From: Pseudomonas sp. MUP55
Lineage (GTDB): Bacteria; Pseudomonadota; Gammaproteobacteria; Pseudomonadales; Pseudomonadaceae
Direction of reading: 5' to 3'
NCBI RefSeq assembly: GCF_034043515.1
Contig: NZ_CP138214.1
Span: 930,001-994,000 of the forward strand
Length of the DNA: 64,000 nucleotides
The position numbers and the translations under genes are program-made. Positions 9,264-17,674 of the stretch are shown in pieces. The stretch's first letter is position 1. Every line of letters begins with the position of its first letter. The notes below the pieces were generated by a model. That model saw only the letters and a program-made list of their open reading frames with translations. It was not told the DNA's origin and searched no databases.

Positions 9264-9688
9264 CGTGAAAGGCTCCGCGCTCGTTCAATCAACGCGACGG
9301 CTTTAGCTACGTCAGGCTCGCCGTACACGACGTAGCGCCGATCTACGACCACGGCTGGGAGTTTTTCGACTCGCAGGCTCCAGGCGTCTGTGACGCCCTG
9401 CTGGGCTTGGGCCAGCTCGTTTTGCAGATGCTTCCCTGCAGGGCTGACCAGGTAGCGTTGAATGGCCGCTTCTGCCTGGCGTGGATCGGCGGGTAGTTGG
9501 TTGGAAAGTTGTTCTTCAAGGCGCTGCTGATCATCCAGGAAGATGACGCGAGCGCCAGAAGGTGCGGATACTGGATGTGCTCGGTTTGTAATGACCCACG
9601 TCTCCGCGTGGGACGCAGTGGACAAGAGCAGTAGCAGTGAAAACAGCCAGCGCCGCGTTTCGCTAAGGTGGGCAAGGATCTGGAGCAT
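9260..9688 (-). CDS. Integrating conjugative element protein, TIGR03757 (PFL_4709), TrbC-like
   Basis: A 142-aa exported protein at the head of the leftward transfer operon. A hydrophobic leader ends in SHA-E (about residue 29). The mature part has a thioredoxin-like or TrbC-like layout with conserved LPAVVVDRRYVVYG near the C-terminus, a hallmark of the family. It is followed with overlaps by TIGR03756, TIGR03755, a membrane protein and traG. A perfect inverted repeat lies just upstream of its start. In complete ICEs the VirB4-region genes are found upstream of here; they are missing. Confidence 0.85.
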   Translation of the reverse strand: MLQILAHLSETRRWLFSLLLLLSTASHAETWVITNRAHPVSAPSGARVIFLDDQQRLEEQLSNQLPADPRQAEAAIQRYLVSPAGKHLQNELAQAQQGVTDAWSLRVEKLPAVVVDRRYVVYGEPDVAKAVALIERARSLSR

Positions 9689-9694
9689 GGCACC

Positions 9695-9717
9695 GTACCT
9701 GATATGGATTCAGGTAC
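9695..9717. promoter_or_regulatory. Inverted repeat upstream of the transfer operon
   Basis: GTACCTG-N9-CAGGTAC is a perfect 7-bp inverted repeat located 7 bp before the start codon of the TIGR03757 gene. Position and symmetry fit an operator for a dimeric repressor or an mRNA hairpin over the ribosome site. No cognate regulator is identified. It does not fit the LexA pattern because the CTG/CAG spacing is 9. Confidence 0.45.
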
Positions 9718-9833
9718 AGAAGACCGGATGGCTGTCTTGAGCGCAGTAAGAAATAGGAATTTGGAAGCTTTGGGTATTTGAGAGCGACGAGTTCGTGTGG
9801 GTTGGATTAGAGATGGCACTTGGTCGGCTCAAA

Positions 9834-9876
9834 TTGACGACGCAGTGAGTACGCAGTTAACTGGCTATCCATACAG
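9834..9876 (+). promoter_or_regulatory. umuD promoter with LexA (SOS) box
   Basis: TTGACG at 9834-9839 and TTAACT at 9857-9862 are spaced 17 bp, a plausible sigma-70 promoter. CTG-N10-CAG at 9861-9876 matches the LexA box pattern and overlaps the -10 element, 20 bp ahead of the umuD start. This placement would give LexA repression and DNA-damage induction of umuDC. Confidence 0.7.
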
Positions 9877-9896
9877 TAACTATTCAGGCCAAGTTT

Positions 9897-10325
9897 ATGA
9901 GCGCGACCCTTCTTGGTCCCATCGCTGGCGGTGGTCATTCCCTGCCGATGTACTCCAATCCTGTCTCGGCTGGATTTCCATCGCCGGCGGCTGATCATCT
10001 GGAAAAGTTGATTTCGCTGGATGAGCTTTTTGAAATCCGTGCACCACACGTTTACCTAGCTAAGATCCAGGGCGACAGTATGCAAGGGATCGGCATTTTC
10101 AGCGGTGACCTGGTGATTGTTGACCGAAGCAAAACGGCCCGTCATGGCGATATCGTTATTGCGGCGCTCAATGCCGAGTGCGTGTGCAAGCGTCTGCACT
10201 ATCGAGATGGCCAAGTGATTTTGATGGCTGAAAATCCTAAGTATCCCCCCAGGTACGTAATGGAAGGCGACGAGCTTGTGATATGGGGTGTGGTCAACTA
10301 CAGCGTGCGCGACCATGAACGTTAA
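9897..10325 (+). CDS. umuD: UmuD/RulA-type SOS mutagenesis protein
   Basis: The 142-aa protein is a LexA-like self-cleaving serine peptidase that becomes UmuD', a subunit of DNA polymerase V. The cleavage site Ala25-Gly26 (VSAGFP), Ser61 (GDSMQG) and Lys98 (CVCKRL) correspond to E. coli Cys24-Gly25, Ser60 and Lys97. All active residues are present, so it should be functional. It overlaps umuC by 11 nt and is preceded by a LexA box. Plasmid- and ICE-borne rulAB genes of Pseudomonas have this arrangement. Confidence 0.93.
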   Translation: MSATLLGPIAGGGHSLPMYSNPVSAGFPSPAADHLEKLISLDELFEIRAPHVYLAKIQGDSMQGIGIFSGDLVIVDRSKTARHGDIVIAALNAECVCKRLHYRDGQVILMAENPKYPPRYVMEGDELVIWGVVNYSVRDHER

Positions 10326-11613
10326 GGTCGACCTCAACCCCGCCTTGCCAATTTTCGCGCTCGCGGATTGCAACAGCTTCTACGCCAGTTGCGAGCGTGT
10401 CTTCCGACCGGACCTGGCGAGCACGCCCATCGTGGTATTGAGTAACAACGATGGTTGCGTAATCGCACGCAGCTATGACGCGAAACCTTTCGTCAAAATG
10501 GGCGCGCCCTATTTCCAGATCAAGGACACGTTGCGACGTCACGGCATCATGGCCTTCAGCAGCAACTACGCGCTGTACGGGCAAATGTCCGAAAGAGTAA
10601 TGACGCTGATTGAATCGATGGTGAGCGACAGCGAGGTCTATTCCATCGATGAAATATTCTGCGACCTGACCGGTATGCCCGTCGACCTCACAGAATTTGG
10701 GCGAAAGATCCGTGCCAAGGTCCTAAAGCACACCGGTATCCCGGTGGGTGTGGGCATTGCCCACACCAAAACCCTGGCAAAACTGGCCAATCACACGGCA
10801 AAACGCCTGCAGGCGCAAACCGGCGGTGTCGTGGATTTGTGCGATCCGTTCAAACGCGACTGGGTGTTGCGCAACACCGCCGTAGAAGAGGTCTGGGGCA
10901 TCGGTCGACGCATGACAGCGCACATGCAGGCCTTGGGCATCCGCACGGCCATGGACTTGGCCAAGGCGGATCCGCTCCTACTCGGCCGCAAATTCAGCGT
11001 CGTCCTTGAGAAAACCGTGCGCGAGCTCGCCGGCACTTCGTGCCTGGCCCTGGAAGAGGCGCCGCCGGCCAAGCAGGAGATCTGCTGCAGCAGAATGTTC
11101 GGCATGCGCCTGGAGACGATCGAGCCGATAAAAGAGGCGGTGGCCACCTACGCGCAGCGGGCTTCGGAGAAGTTGCGGGCTCAGCATTCACTGTGCAAAA
11201 AGATCCGCGTGAGCATCCGTACCGGCATGTTTAACCCCGATGAGGCTCGTTACGCTAACGGCGTGGTCGTGGAGCTACCCTACCCTACCAATGACGTGCG
11301 TTTGATCACCAAGGCCGCGACACAGGCGGTGGAACGCCTGTTCCGCCCTGGGTTCCGATACAGCAAGGCTGAGATTTTGTTGATGGACCTTCGTCAACCA
11401 GGTGAATTCACCGACGACCTGTTCGCGCACACGCAGCCAGCTGCAGCGGACAAGGTGATGAACGTTCTCGATGAAATCAACAACCGGTGGGGCCGCGGAA
11501 CGCTGCGCGCTGCAGCGGTGCCGGCGGCGCCGGCCTGGGCGATGCGTCGTGAGTTGATGAGCCCGAACTACACCACCAGGCTTGATCAGCTCTGGATGGT
11601 AAATGCCAATTGA
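10315..11613 (+). CDS. umuC: UmuC/RulB, DNA polymerase V catalytic subunit
   Basis: A 432-aa Y-family translesion polymerase that copies across UV lesions with UmuD'2. The catalytic motif ALADCNSFYASCE lies near residue 15-27 and the second acidic motif YSIDEIF near 112-118. Helix-hairpin-helix and little-finger regions follow, and the length is normal. ATG at 10315, inside the end of umuD, is chosen because it gives the canonical N-terminus. rulB is a known insertion target for ICEs, but here the gene is uninterrupted. It probably confers UV tolerance and mutability. Confidence 0.94.
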   Translation: MNVKVDLNPALPIFALADCNSFYASCERVFRPDLASTPIVVLSNNDGCVIARSYDAKPFVKMGAPYFQIKDTLRRHGIMAFSSNYALYGQMSERVMTLIESMVSDSEVYSIDEIFCDLTGMPVDLTEFGRKIRAKVLKHTGIPVGVGIAHTKTLAKLANHTAKRLQAQTGGVVDLCDPFKRDWVLRNTAVEEVWGIGRRMTAHMQALGIRTAMDLAKADPLLLGRKFSVVLEKTVRELAGTSCLALEEAPPAKQEICCSRMFGMRLETIEPIKEAVATYAQRASEKLRAQHSLCKKIRVSIRTGMFNPDEARYANGVVVELPYPTNDVRLITKAATQAVERLFRPGFRYSKAEILLMDLRQPGEFTDDLFAHTQPAAADKVMNVLDEINNRWGRGTLRAAAVPAAPAWAMRRELMSPNYTTRLDQLWMVNAN

Positions 11614-11639
11614 GGCGTCAGAATTGAAGGAGTTTCAAA

Positions 11640-12281
11640 ATGTGCAGTCATTACGAAGCACCGGCGCCGCAGCGGGTAGCTGACACCTTCGGCGTTGAAC
11701 CCTATGAACAGGGCAAGCTGGATCTGTGGCCAGGCTACATCGGGCCCTTCATCCGCCGCGCGGAACACGTCGACCTCGAGGCAGAGTCGCCGGCGCCGAA
11801 TGAAGTACTCGCCGGTTCGTTCGGCCTGGTCCCTTCCTAGAGCCAAGACACCAAAATCGCACGGAAAACCTACAATTGCCGATCGGAGACAGCGAGTGCT
11901 AAGCGGTCTTTTCGCACCGCTTGGCGTCAGTCCCGCCATTGCATTATTCCTGCAGTAGCGATCTATGAGCCTGACTGGCGAACGGGAAAATCCATTCCCA
12001 CGCGCATAGTTCGGTCGGATGGTGAATTGATGGGAATCGCCGGCCTGTGGGAGAAATGGCACGAACCTGGTACCGACAGGATCCTGCACAGTTTTACGAT
12101 GCTCACGATCAATGCCGATGACCATCCTTTCATGCGTAACTACCATAAACCCGAAGACGAAAAGCGCATGGTAGTTATCCTGCCCAAGGGGCTGTATGCC
12201 GATTGGTTGAGAGCCTCGGCCAGCGATAGCATGGAGTTCATGCGTCAGTACCCGGCAGACCGCATGGCAGTCGCCATGTGA
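11640..12281 (+). pseudogene. SRAP/HMCES (YedK, DUF159) family gene with internal stop
   Basis: One continuous frame of 214 codons encodes an SRAP domain protein, which covalently shields abasic sites in single-stranded DNA. The catalytic Cys2 (MCSHYEAP) is present, as are downstream elements (GLWEKW, SFTMLTINAD, HPFM-NYHKPEDEKRM). Codon 67 at 11,838-11,840 is TAG where the family has Trp (LVPSW), a single G-to-A change, so the product would end after 66 residues. The frame remains open on both sides, which indicates a recent nonsense mutation or a read error. It follows umuC by 26 bp, as an SOS-linked cassette. Confidence 0.85.
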
Positions 12282-12333
12282 GGCTATACCGCTGCCTACG
12301 CTAACCTGAACTGACAAAAACGAGAGTGATTGA

Positions 12334-12570
12334 ATGACCAAAGATGAACTGCGACAACAGCTGCAGGAGCAGTTTGAGCAGCACTTGCAAGCAAACCCCG
12401 ACGCGGTGACGCTGTATGCGCCAGAGTCGGAACCCGAAACCAAGCCGTGGAAAAAGCATGGATCATTATTCGCAAGGTCATTTGGACGCCTGGGGCCTAG
12501 ATTGGCAACTGGGCAAGTTGTTGGTTTGCCGGCACTGCGGTATGAAGCAAATGTTCACCACTCCGACTAA
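12334..12570 (+). CDS. Small hypothetical protein, possibly frameshifted
   Basis: The first ~42 residues (MTKDELRQQLQEQFEQHL, then a KPWKK motif) are hydrophilic and helical and look like a genuine start. The ATG follows GAGAGTGATTGA. The remainder reads poorly in this frame, while the +1 frame from 12,458 encodes a better-looking Cys-containing protein. It is either a short gene overlapped by the next one or the 5' part of a frameshifted gene. No family is recognised. Confidence 0.4.
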   Translation: MTKDELRQQLQEQFEQHLQANPDAVTLYAPESEPETKPWKKHGSLFARSFGRLGPRLATGQVVGLPALRYEANVHHSD

Positions 12571-12682
12571 TCCATTTCCTGGACACAAGTCGGGCTGCGA
12601 GGGCAAGCGCGCCAGTAAATACCCATTGCTGGAATTGGCTGAGATTCTTCGCGCGCTACCACCACCTCCCGACCAGCACTGA
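12458..12682 (+). CDS. Small putative zinc-binding protein
   Basis: A 74-aa reading frame starting MDHYSQGHLDAWG contains CRHCGM and, later, GHKSGCEGK. This Cys2...His-Cys arrangement could bind one zinc. The start is preceded by GTGGAAAAAGC, a modest ribosome site. It overlaps the previous small frame by 113 nt and may be that gene's continuation after a frameshift. It follows the umuDC-SRAP cassette in the same direction. Function is unknown. Confidence 0.5.
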   Translation: MDHYSQGHLDAWGLDWQLGKLLVCRHCGMKQMFTTPTNPFPGHKSGCEGKRASKYPLLELAEILRALPPPPDQH

Positions 12683-12697
12683 TCAACGGAAAAATCA

Positions 12698-12994
12698 ATG
12701 AGCATTCTTAGCATACGGCTACAGAAGGTTGGTGGTGTAGGTCCGACAGCGGCGGCACTGATCATGGCCATAGCTATTGGTGTTGCTACGATTTTGCTTA
12801 CCCGTTTTGGGCTCAACATCCAAGCAACACAGTTTGCATTATCGCTTTGCGCTGGCTGGGCATTACCAGGTGCCTATGGTGCATCGCTGAAAGAGCACGG
12901 CTTGAAGCGCCTGTGGCTTTCGGTCTTGCTCGTAGTGGCACTTTTCTTTTCATCGACCCCCATTCGGTACCTGCTATTGGGTTTCATTGGATAA
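12698..12994 (+). CDS. Small membrane protein
   Basis: A 98-aa protein with three hydrophobic segments at about residues 15-36, 43-62 and 70-95, likely spanning the inner membrane. No family recognised. It begins 15 bp after the preceding frame and ends 9 bp before the XRE regulator gene, so it is probably cotranscribed with both. Confidence 0.6.
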   Translation: MSILSIRLQKVGGVGPTAAALIMAIAIGVATILLTRFGLNIQATQFALSLCAGWALPGAYGASLKEHGLKRLWLSVLLVVALFFSSTPIRYLLLGFIG

Positions 12995-13003
12995 GTCGAG
13001 GAT

Positions 13004-13300
13004 ATGTCGATGCCGACCATTGCAGTAAGGCTCAAAAGTGAACGCAAGCGGCTGGAACTCACGCAAGCTGAAATGGCTGAACGTTGCGGCATATCACGGG
13101 AGATTTGGTGTCGGTACGAGCACGGTAAGGGGCTTCCAGGTAGCGAAGTGCTGCAAGCCTTCTTGAAGGCGGGAGGCAACGTTCACTTTGTCTTATCAGG
13201 AGAATCACCTGCGGAGGAAACGTTGTTGATCGAGCGTTTCAGGGCATGTCCAAAAGTGCTGCAAGACGCCATCTTGCGGGCATTGAAAACAGAACACTGA
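13004..13300 (+). CDS. XRE-family transcriptional regulator
   Basis: A 98-aa DNA-binding protein. Residues ~7-60 form an XRE/Cro helix-turn-helix (LKSERKRLELTQAEMAERC, then a YEHGKGLPG segment). The remainder is a short tail carrying FVLSGE, as in phage-type regulators. ATG at 13004 or the second ATG at 13010 are both possible. It follows the membrane protein gene with 9 bp between. It may control this cargo operon or the ICE; the target is not evident. Confidence 0.82.
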   Translation: MSMPTIAVRLKSERKRLELTQAEMAERCGISREIWCRYEHGKGLPGSEVLQAFLKAGGNVHFVLSGESPAEETLLIERFRACPKVLQDAILRALKTEH

Positions 13301-13534
13301 ATTGCAGGAAAACCGTAAGCGTCCGGGGAAGTCATCTACCCATCCCTGCGGTGGCTGAATGTGTACGGCAACGTCTTTCAGCAGTCTTTTGAGAAGGTAT
13401 TCAGCCCTCCCTAGCCCGCAAAAGCTATATTCGCTAGCTCTTAAATCACTGTCGATTTCTCGGTGGAGACGTCGGTGTAGTCAGCTTACGATAGCGCGCT
13501 CTGCATCTGTCTTTTCTCACCGGGGTACCACTGA

Positions 13535-14347
13535 ATGACGCCACTAAGTGCGGTTTTTCGCAACCTTCACCAAGATAATTTGTTGGTACTCGCCAACGTG
13601 AGCGATGCTGGCAGCGCACGTATTGTCGAGAGCGTAGGGAGTAAGGCTGTCGCGACCAGCAGCGCCGCCGTTGCTTGGGCACATGGATACCAAGATGGCA
13701 ATCAACTTCCCCTAAAATTGCTGACTACTACAGTTGAGTCAATGGTTCGAGTGCTTACAGTCCCCCTCACGGTCGATGTCGAAGGGGGCTATTCCGATGA
13801 CCTTGAGTCGGTTGCTAAAGTTATTGACTGCGTAGTTAGCACTGGAGCCGTAGGCATAAACATTGAGGACGGAACAGGCAGCACCGATCTGATTTTGCGA
13901 AAAATCGAAATGGCAAAGAAGGTAGCAAACAAGCATGGAATCGACCTGTTCGTGAACGTACGAACTGACGTTTATCTGCGATGTTTAGTAGAACCAGCGC
14001 GACAATTGGCAGAGACCCTCTTCCGTGCATCGCTGTTCGAGCAAGCAGGTGCAGACGGCATTTTTGCGGCTGGAATGGTTGAGGAAAACGACATTGCTAC
14101 ACTGTGCGAGGCAACGCGGCTACCTGTCAACCTGCTTGCCTGGAACGGCCAGCCCAGTATGGATCAATTGAAGAGTCTAGGCGTCAACCGGCTAAGCGCC
14201 GGATCCAGCATCGCTGAGTTCTTATACGGTGCCAACAAGGCGATAGCAACGAGCTTCTTGCGAACGGGGAAGCTTTTCGAGTATCCATTGGACGCATATA
14301 CCTACAGCGACCTGAATAGCCTTATGGCAGCAAAAAAAAACACCTAG
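13535..14347 (+). CDS. Isocitrate lyase/PEP mutase family protein
   Basis: The 270-aa protein belongs to the PEP mutase-like branch of the isocitrate lyase superfamily, which makes or breaks C-C or C-P bonds in small carboxylates. Residues ~80-120 show the strand pattern with VDVEGGYSD and GINIEDGTGS, which supply Mg-binding Asp/Glu. NVRTDVYL follows near 150. The typical isocitrate-lyase catalytic KKCGH loop is not present, so another substrate is likely. The substrate cannot be told from sequence. It lies 109 bp upstream of ada in the same direction. Confidence 0.82.
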   Translation: MTPLSAVFRNLHQDNLLVLANVSDAGSARIVESVGSKAVATSSAAVAWAHGYQDGNQLPLKLLTTTVESMVRVLTVPLTVDVEGGYSDDLESVAKVIDCVVSTGAVGINIEDGTGSTDLILRKIEMAKKVANKHGIDLFVNVRTDVYLRCLVEPARQLAETLFRASLFEQAGADGIFAAGMVEENDIATLCEATRLPVNLLAWNGQPSMDQLKSLGVNRLSAGSSIAEFLYGANKAIATSFLRTGKLFEYPLDAYTYSDLNSLMAAKKNT

Positions 14348-14456
14348 GCGAAAAGTAACCTTCGCTCTATCAATCTGTGATTCGCATGAAAATCGCCGCT
14401 GTTTCCCGCACCTCGAAAGCGATTTTCACTCCCATTCGAGGACGAGGCTACGGTCT

Positions 14457-15548
14457 ATGAGATCTTACAATCACGCTCTTCCGCCCAGAAGCGAGATGGT
14501 GAATGCGATGCTATGCAGCGACACCGCCTATGAGGGCGTTTTTTTCACTGCTGTCAAAACTACAGGTATTTTTTGCCGCCCTACATGTAGTGCACGTAAG
14601 CCAAAGCCCGAAAATGTAGAGTTTTTTTCGCAGGCTGACAAAGCGATGGCAGCAGGTTATCGGCCTTGCTTACGATGCAAGCCATTGGATCTCGCGGCTT
14701 CCGCGCCAGATTGGGTCAAGGGGCTGCTAGCTTCTATATCTGCATCACCTAACGCTCGCTGGACTGATGCTGAACTAACTACGCGTGGTATCGATCCACT
14801 ACGCTTACGCAGGTGGTTCAAACAAAATTTTGGCATGACTTTTCACGCATGGATGCGTTCTAGAAGGCTCGGTGTCGCCCTAGGCCGGATCTCTTCGGGC
14901 GAAACGCTGGATAACACAGCATTTGACTTAGGGTACGAGTCATTGAGTGGCTTTAGAGATGCTTTCAAAAAAACATTTCAAATTCCCCCTGGTAAGGCAG
15001 CTGAAACGCCGCTCCTGCTTTATCGCCATCTGACTACACCGTTGGGCCCAATGATTGCCATGGCAGAGGAACGAGGTTTGGTACTCCTCGAGTTTCTTGA
15101 CCGCCCGGCCCTAACCGCTGAATTAAACGAATTGCGTGGGCGGCATGGGTATTCAATCGCGCCTGGCGAGCATCTCTTCATCAAGCAGATCGAAGTTCAA
15201 CTAAAACTTTATTTTGATGGGAAGCTAAAAAGGTTTTCAGTACCGCTCCATATGCCAGGCAGCTCTTTTGACAGGCTTGTGTGGGCAGAGCTTCTAAAAA
15301 TCGACTATGGAACCATTTCAACCTACGGTGCCATCGCTAGGGGCATTGGTAAGCCAGGTGCAAGCCAAGCAGTGGGCAATGCAAATGGACACAATCGCTT
15401 ATCTATTGTTGTCCCCTGTCACCGTGTCATAGCGACAAATGGTTCACTCGCCGGATATGGCGGAGGACAGCCCCGGAAAGAGTTTTTACTGCGTTTGGAG
15501 AAGACTGCTTTGCAAATGACTCAACAGAACGAATTTCTGTTGAATTAG
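14457..15548 (+). CDS. ada: Bifunctional Ada: methyl-DNA repair and regulator
   Basis: The 363-aa protein has all Ada parts. The N-terminal zinc domain that accepts methyl groups from phosphotriesters shows GIFCRPTC and CLRCKP. An AraC-type helix-turn-helix occupies about residues 85-180. The C-terminal O6-methylguanine methyltransferase has the active-site PCHRV motif near residue 321. All four zinc Cys and the acceptor Cys are present. The adaptive response to alkylation damage fits the other repair genes of this cargo block. The IS66 element lies just downstream and does not interrupt it. Confidence 0.94.
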   Translation: MRSYNHALPPRSEMVNAMLCSDTAYEGVFFTAVKTTGIFCRPTCSARKPKPENVEFFSQADKAMAAGYRPCLRCKPLDLAASAPDWVKGLLASISASPNARWTDAELTTRGIDPLRLRRWFKQNFGMTFHAWMRSRRLGVALGRISSGETLDNTAFDLGYESLSGFRDAFKKTFQIPPGKAAETPLLLYRHLTTPLGPMIAMAEERGLVLLEFLDRPALTAELNELRGRHGYSIAPGEHLFIKQIEVQLKLYFDGKLKRFSVPLHMPGSSFDRLVWAELLKIDYGTISTYGAIARGIGKPGASQAVGNANGHNRLSIVVPCHRVIATNGSLAGYGGGQPRKEFLLRLEKTALQMTQQNEFLLN

Positions 15549-15651
15549 TTGCTAATAAAAATATACGCAGACACAACGACTCTCAGCGCGTCCTTTTTAA
15601 AGATCCGAGGGCACTTATTGGCTAGCTGAACCAACGATATGTGTCCGCGCA

Positions 15652-17277
15652 TCACGCCTTGCGTAATTCCACTGGCTGCCACTTATGCGGCAACAACTGA
15701 TCAATCTCACTCGCCCGCTGTGTCGGTAGGCGCGTCAGAACATCCTTTAAATAGGCGTATTGGTCATGACCATTCAGCCGTGCTGACTGGATCAGGCTCA
15801 TAATCGCCGCAGCTCGTTTGCCGCTGCGCAACGACCCTGCAAAGAGCCAGTTCTTGCGTCCAAGCGCCCAAGGCCGGATCTGGTTCTCTGCCCAGTTGTT
15901 GTCTATGGGTACGGCCCCGTCATCAAGGTAGCGCGACAGCGCTGCCCAGCGTTTCAGGCTGTAATCGAGTGCTCTGCTGATGGCTGAGCCTTCGGGCACG
16001 AGGTCACGCTGGGCGATCATCCAGGCGTGCAGCATGTTCATCACAGGTACAGCTTTTTCTTGCCGTATTCTGCGCCTTAAATCCGGCTCCAGGTCGCGGA
16101 CTTCACTTTCAATTTCGTACAGCAACTGGATATAGCGCAGGGCTTGCTCGGCGAGCGTGCTTTTATTCGTAGCGTGCAGTTCGAAGAACTTGCGCCGTGC
16201 ATGAGCCATGCAGCCGATCTCGGTCACGCCGAGTTCAAAGCTGGCCTTGTAGCCGCCAAAATCGTCGCAGACCAGCTTGCCCCTCCAGTCTTGCAGGAAG
16301 TTGCGAGCATGCTCTCCGGCGCGGCTGGGGCTGAAGTCGTAAACCACCGCTGCCACATCTGAGAACTGGGTGGTGGCATAGGCCCAAACATAGGAGCGGT
16401 GGGTTTTCTTCGTTCCCGGCATGAGCATCTGCACCGGTGTTTCATCGGCATGAATAACCTGCTGCCCGAGTACCACGTCGCGCAGCGCATCAACCAGCGG
16501 CTGCAACTGAACCCCGGTCACGCCAACCCATTGAGCCAAGGTTGAGCGTGGAATCGCCAGGCCCGCTCGGCCAAAGATCGATTCTTGACGGTAAAGCGGC
16601 AGGTGGTCGGCAAACTTGGCAATCATTACGTGGGCCAGCAGGCCCGCAGTCGGGATGCCCTTATCAATAACCTGCGCCGGAACAGGTGCCTGGATCAGCG
16701 TTTCGCAGTCATCGCAGACCCATTTGCCACGCACATGGCGTTCAACGGTAAATACGCCGGGCGTGTAGTCCAGCTTCTCGCTGACGTCCTCGCCGATGCG
16801 CTTGAGGGCACAGCCACATGGGCAGTGAGTGTTGTCCGGTTTGTGATGGATCAGCGTGCGTGGAAATTCAGCCGGTAATGCGGTGCGCTTGGGCTTCTGA
16901 TTTTTCTCGGCTGGAGTTATCACTGCCTGCAAGCTTTGAAGCTCTGCTTCAATCGCTGCAATATCGGTATCGATCAGGTCATCGAGCAAACTGGCCTGCT
17001 CGGGATTCATCTGCTCGCTGCGTTTGGCAAACTTCAAACGCTTGAGTTGCGCGATCTCGTGGGTCAGTTTCTCGATCAGCGTTTGATCACGTTTGATCTT
17101 CTTGCCCATCGTCTCAACGGTTTTACCCATCGTCTCAACTTGTTGGTCGAGCGTTTCTACCGTCTTGCCCAGCGTGTCGACCTGGTGGTCGAGTGTCTCG
17201 ACACGCTGTATCAACTGCGCCGCCAAGGCGCGCAGTTGTTCAGGGGTCAAGTGATCAAGATTGGGTAGCGAAGTCAT
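15652..17277 (-). CDS. tnpC: IS66 family transposase TnpC
   Basis: A 541-aa DDE transposase. Residues ~18-75 form a heptad-repeat coiled coil with near-duplicated units (ETLDHQVDTLGKTV, ETLDQQVETMGKTV). A Cys cluster of zinc type (HCPCGC, CDDCE) lies at about 150-195. The catalytic core shows HADETPVQ, CDDFGGYKA and NNWAENQIRPW, giving the DDE residues. Length and motifs are complete, so it should be active with TnpA and TnpB. Confidence 0.95.
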   Translation of the reverse strand: MTSLPNLDHLTPEQLRALAAQLIQRVETLDHQVDTLGKTVETLDQQVETMGKTVETMGKKIKRDQTLIEKLTHEIAQLKRLKFAKRSEQMNPEQASLLDDLIDTDIAAIEAELQSLQAVITPAEKNQKPKRTALPAEFPRTLIHHKPDNTHCPCGCALKRIGEDVSEKLDYTPGVFTVERHVRGKWVCDDCETLIQAPVPAQVIDKGIPTAGLLAHVMIAKFADHLPLYRQESIFGRAGLAIPRSTLAQWVGVTGVQLQPLVDALRDVVLGQQVIHADETPVQMLMPGTKKTHRSYVWAYATTQFSDVAAVVYDFSPSRAGEHARNFLQDWRGKLVCDDFGGYKASFELGVTEIGCMAHARRKFFELHATNKSTLAEQALRYIQLLYEIESEVRDLEPDLRRRIRQEKAVPVMNMLHAWMIAQRDLVPEGSAISRALDYSLKRWAALSRYLDDGAVPIDNNWAENQIRPWALGRKNWLFAGSLRSGKRAAAIMSLIQSARLNGHDQYAYLKDVLTRLPTQRASEIDQLLPHKWQPVELRKA

Positions 17278-17338
17278 GGGGCCGATTTTGCCAAAGCAGG
17301 CAATTCCCGGCGATAGACCGATAGGCTAATGGCAGCCG

Positions 17339-17674
17339 TTAAAGCAGTGTGATCGGGCCTCCAGAACCTGCGCGTTGCCATGGCAGACCCAGCACTAATG
17401 CCTGAAGTTGCTCGGTATTCAGCTCCATCTCAGAACCGTGGCGAATGCCTGGCCAGTGGAACTTGCCTTGGTTTAATCGGCGCGCCGCTAGCCATATTCC
17501 GAAGCCGTCATGCACCATCACTTTCATGCGATTGGCGCGGCGGTTGGCGAACAGATAAGCACAGTGCGGCTGCGCCGCACCGAACACGGCGATCACCCTG
17601 GCTAATACCGTCTCGGTACCGGCGCGCATGTCCATCGGCTCGGCGGCGAGCCAGATGGAGTCGATGCGAATCAT
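17339..17674 (-). CDS. tnpB: IS66 accessory protein TnpB
   Basis: The 111-aa IS66 Orf2 protein has the family signatures AEPMDMRAGTE near the N-terminus, YLFANRRANRMKV in the middle and the FHWP motif. It is required for transposition of IS66 elements, with unknown biochemistry. It overlaps tnpA by 4 nt. Confidence 0.93.
   Translation of the reverse strand: MIRIDSIWLAAEPMDMRAGTETVLARVIAVFGAAQPHCAYLFANRRANRMKVMVHDGFGIWLAARRLNQGKFHWPGIRHGSEMELNTEQLQALVLGLPWQRAGSGGPITLL

Noticed and set aside
9695-9717. LexA box before the transfer operon
   Set aside because: CTG and CAG are spaced by 9, not 10, and the symmetry is in the flanking GTACCTG instead.
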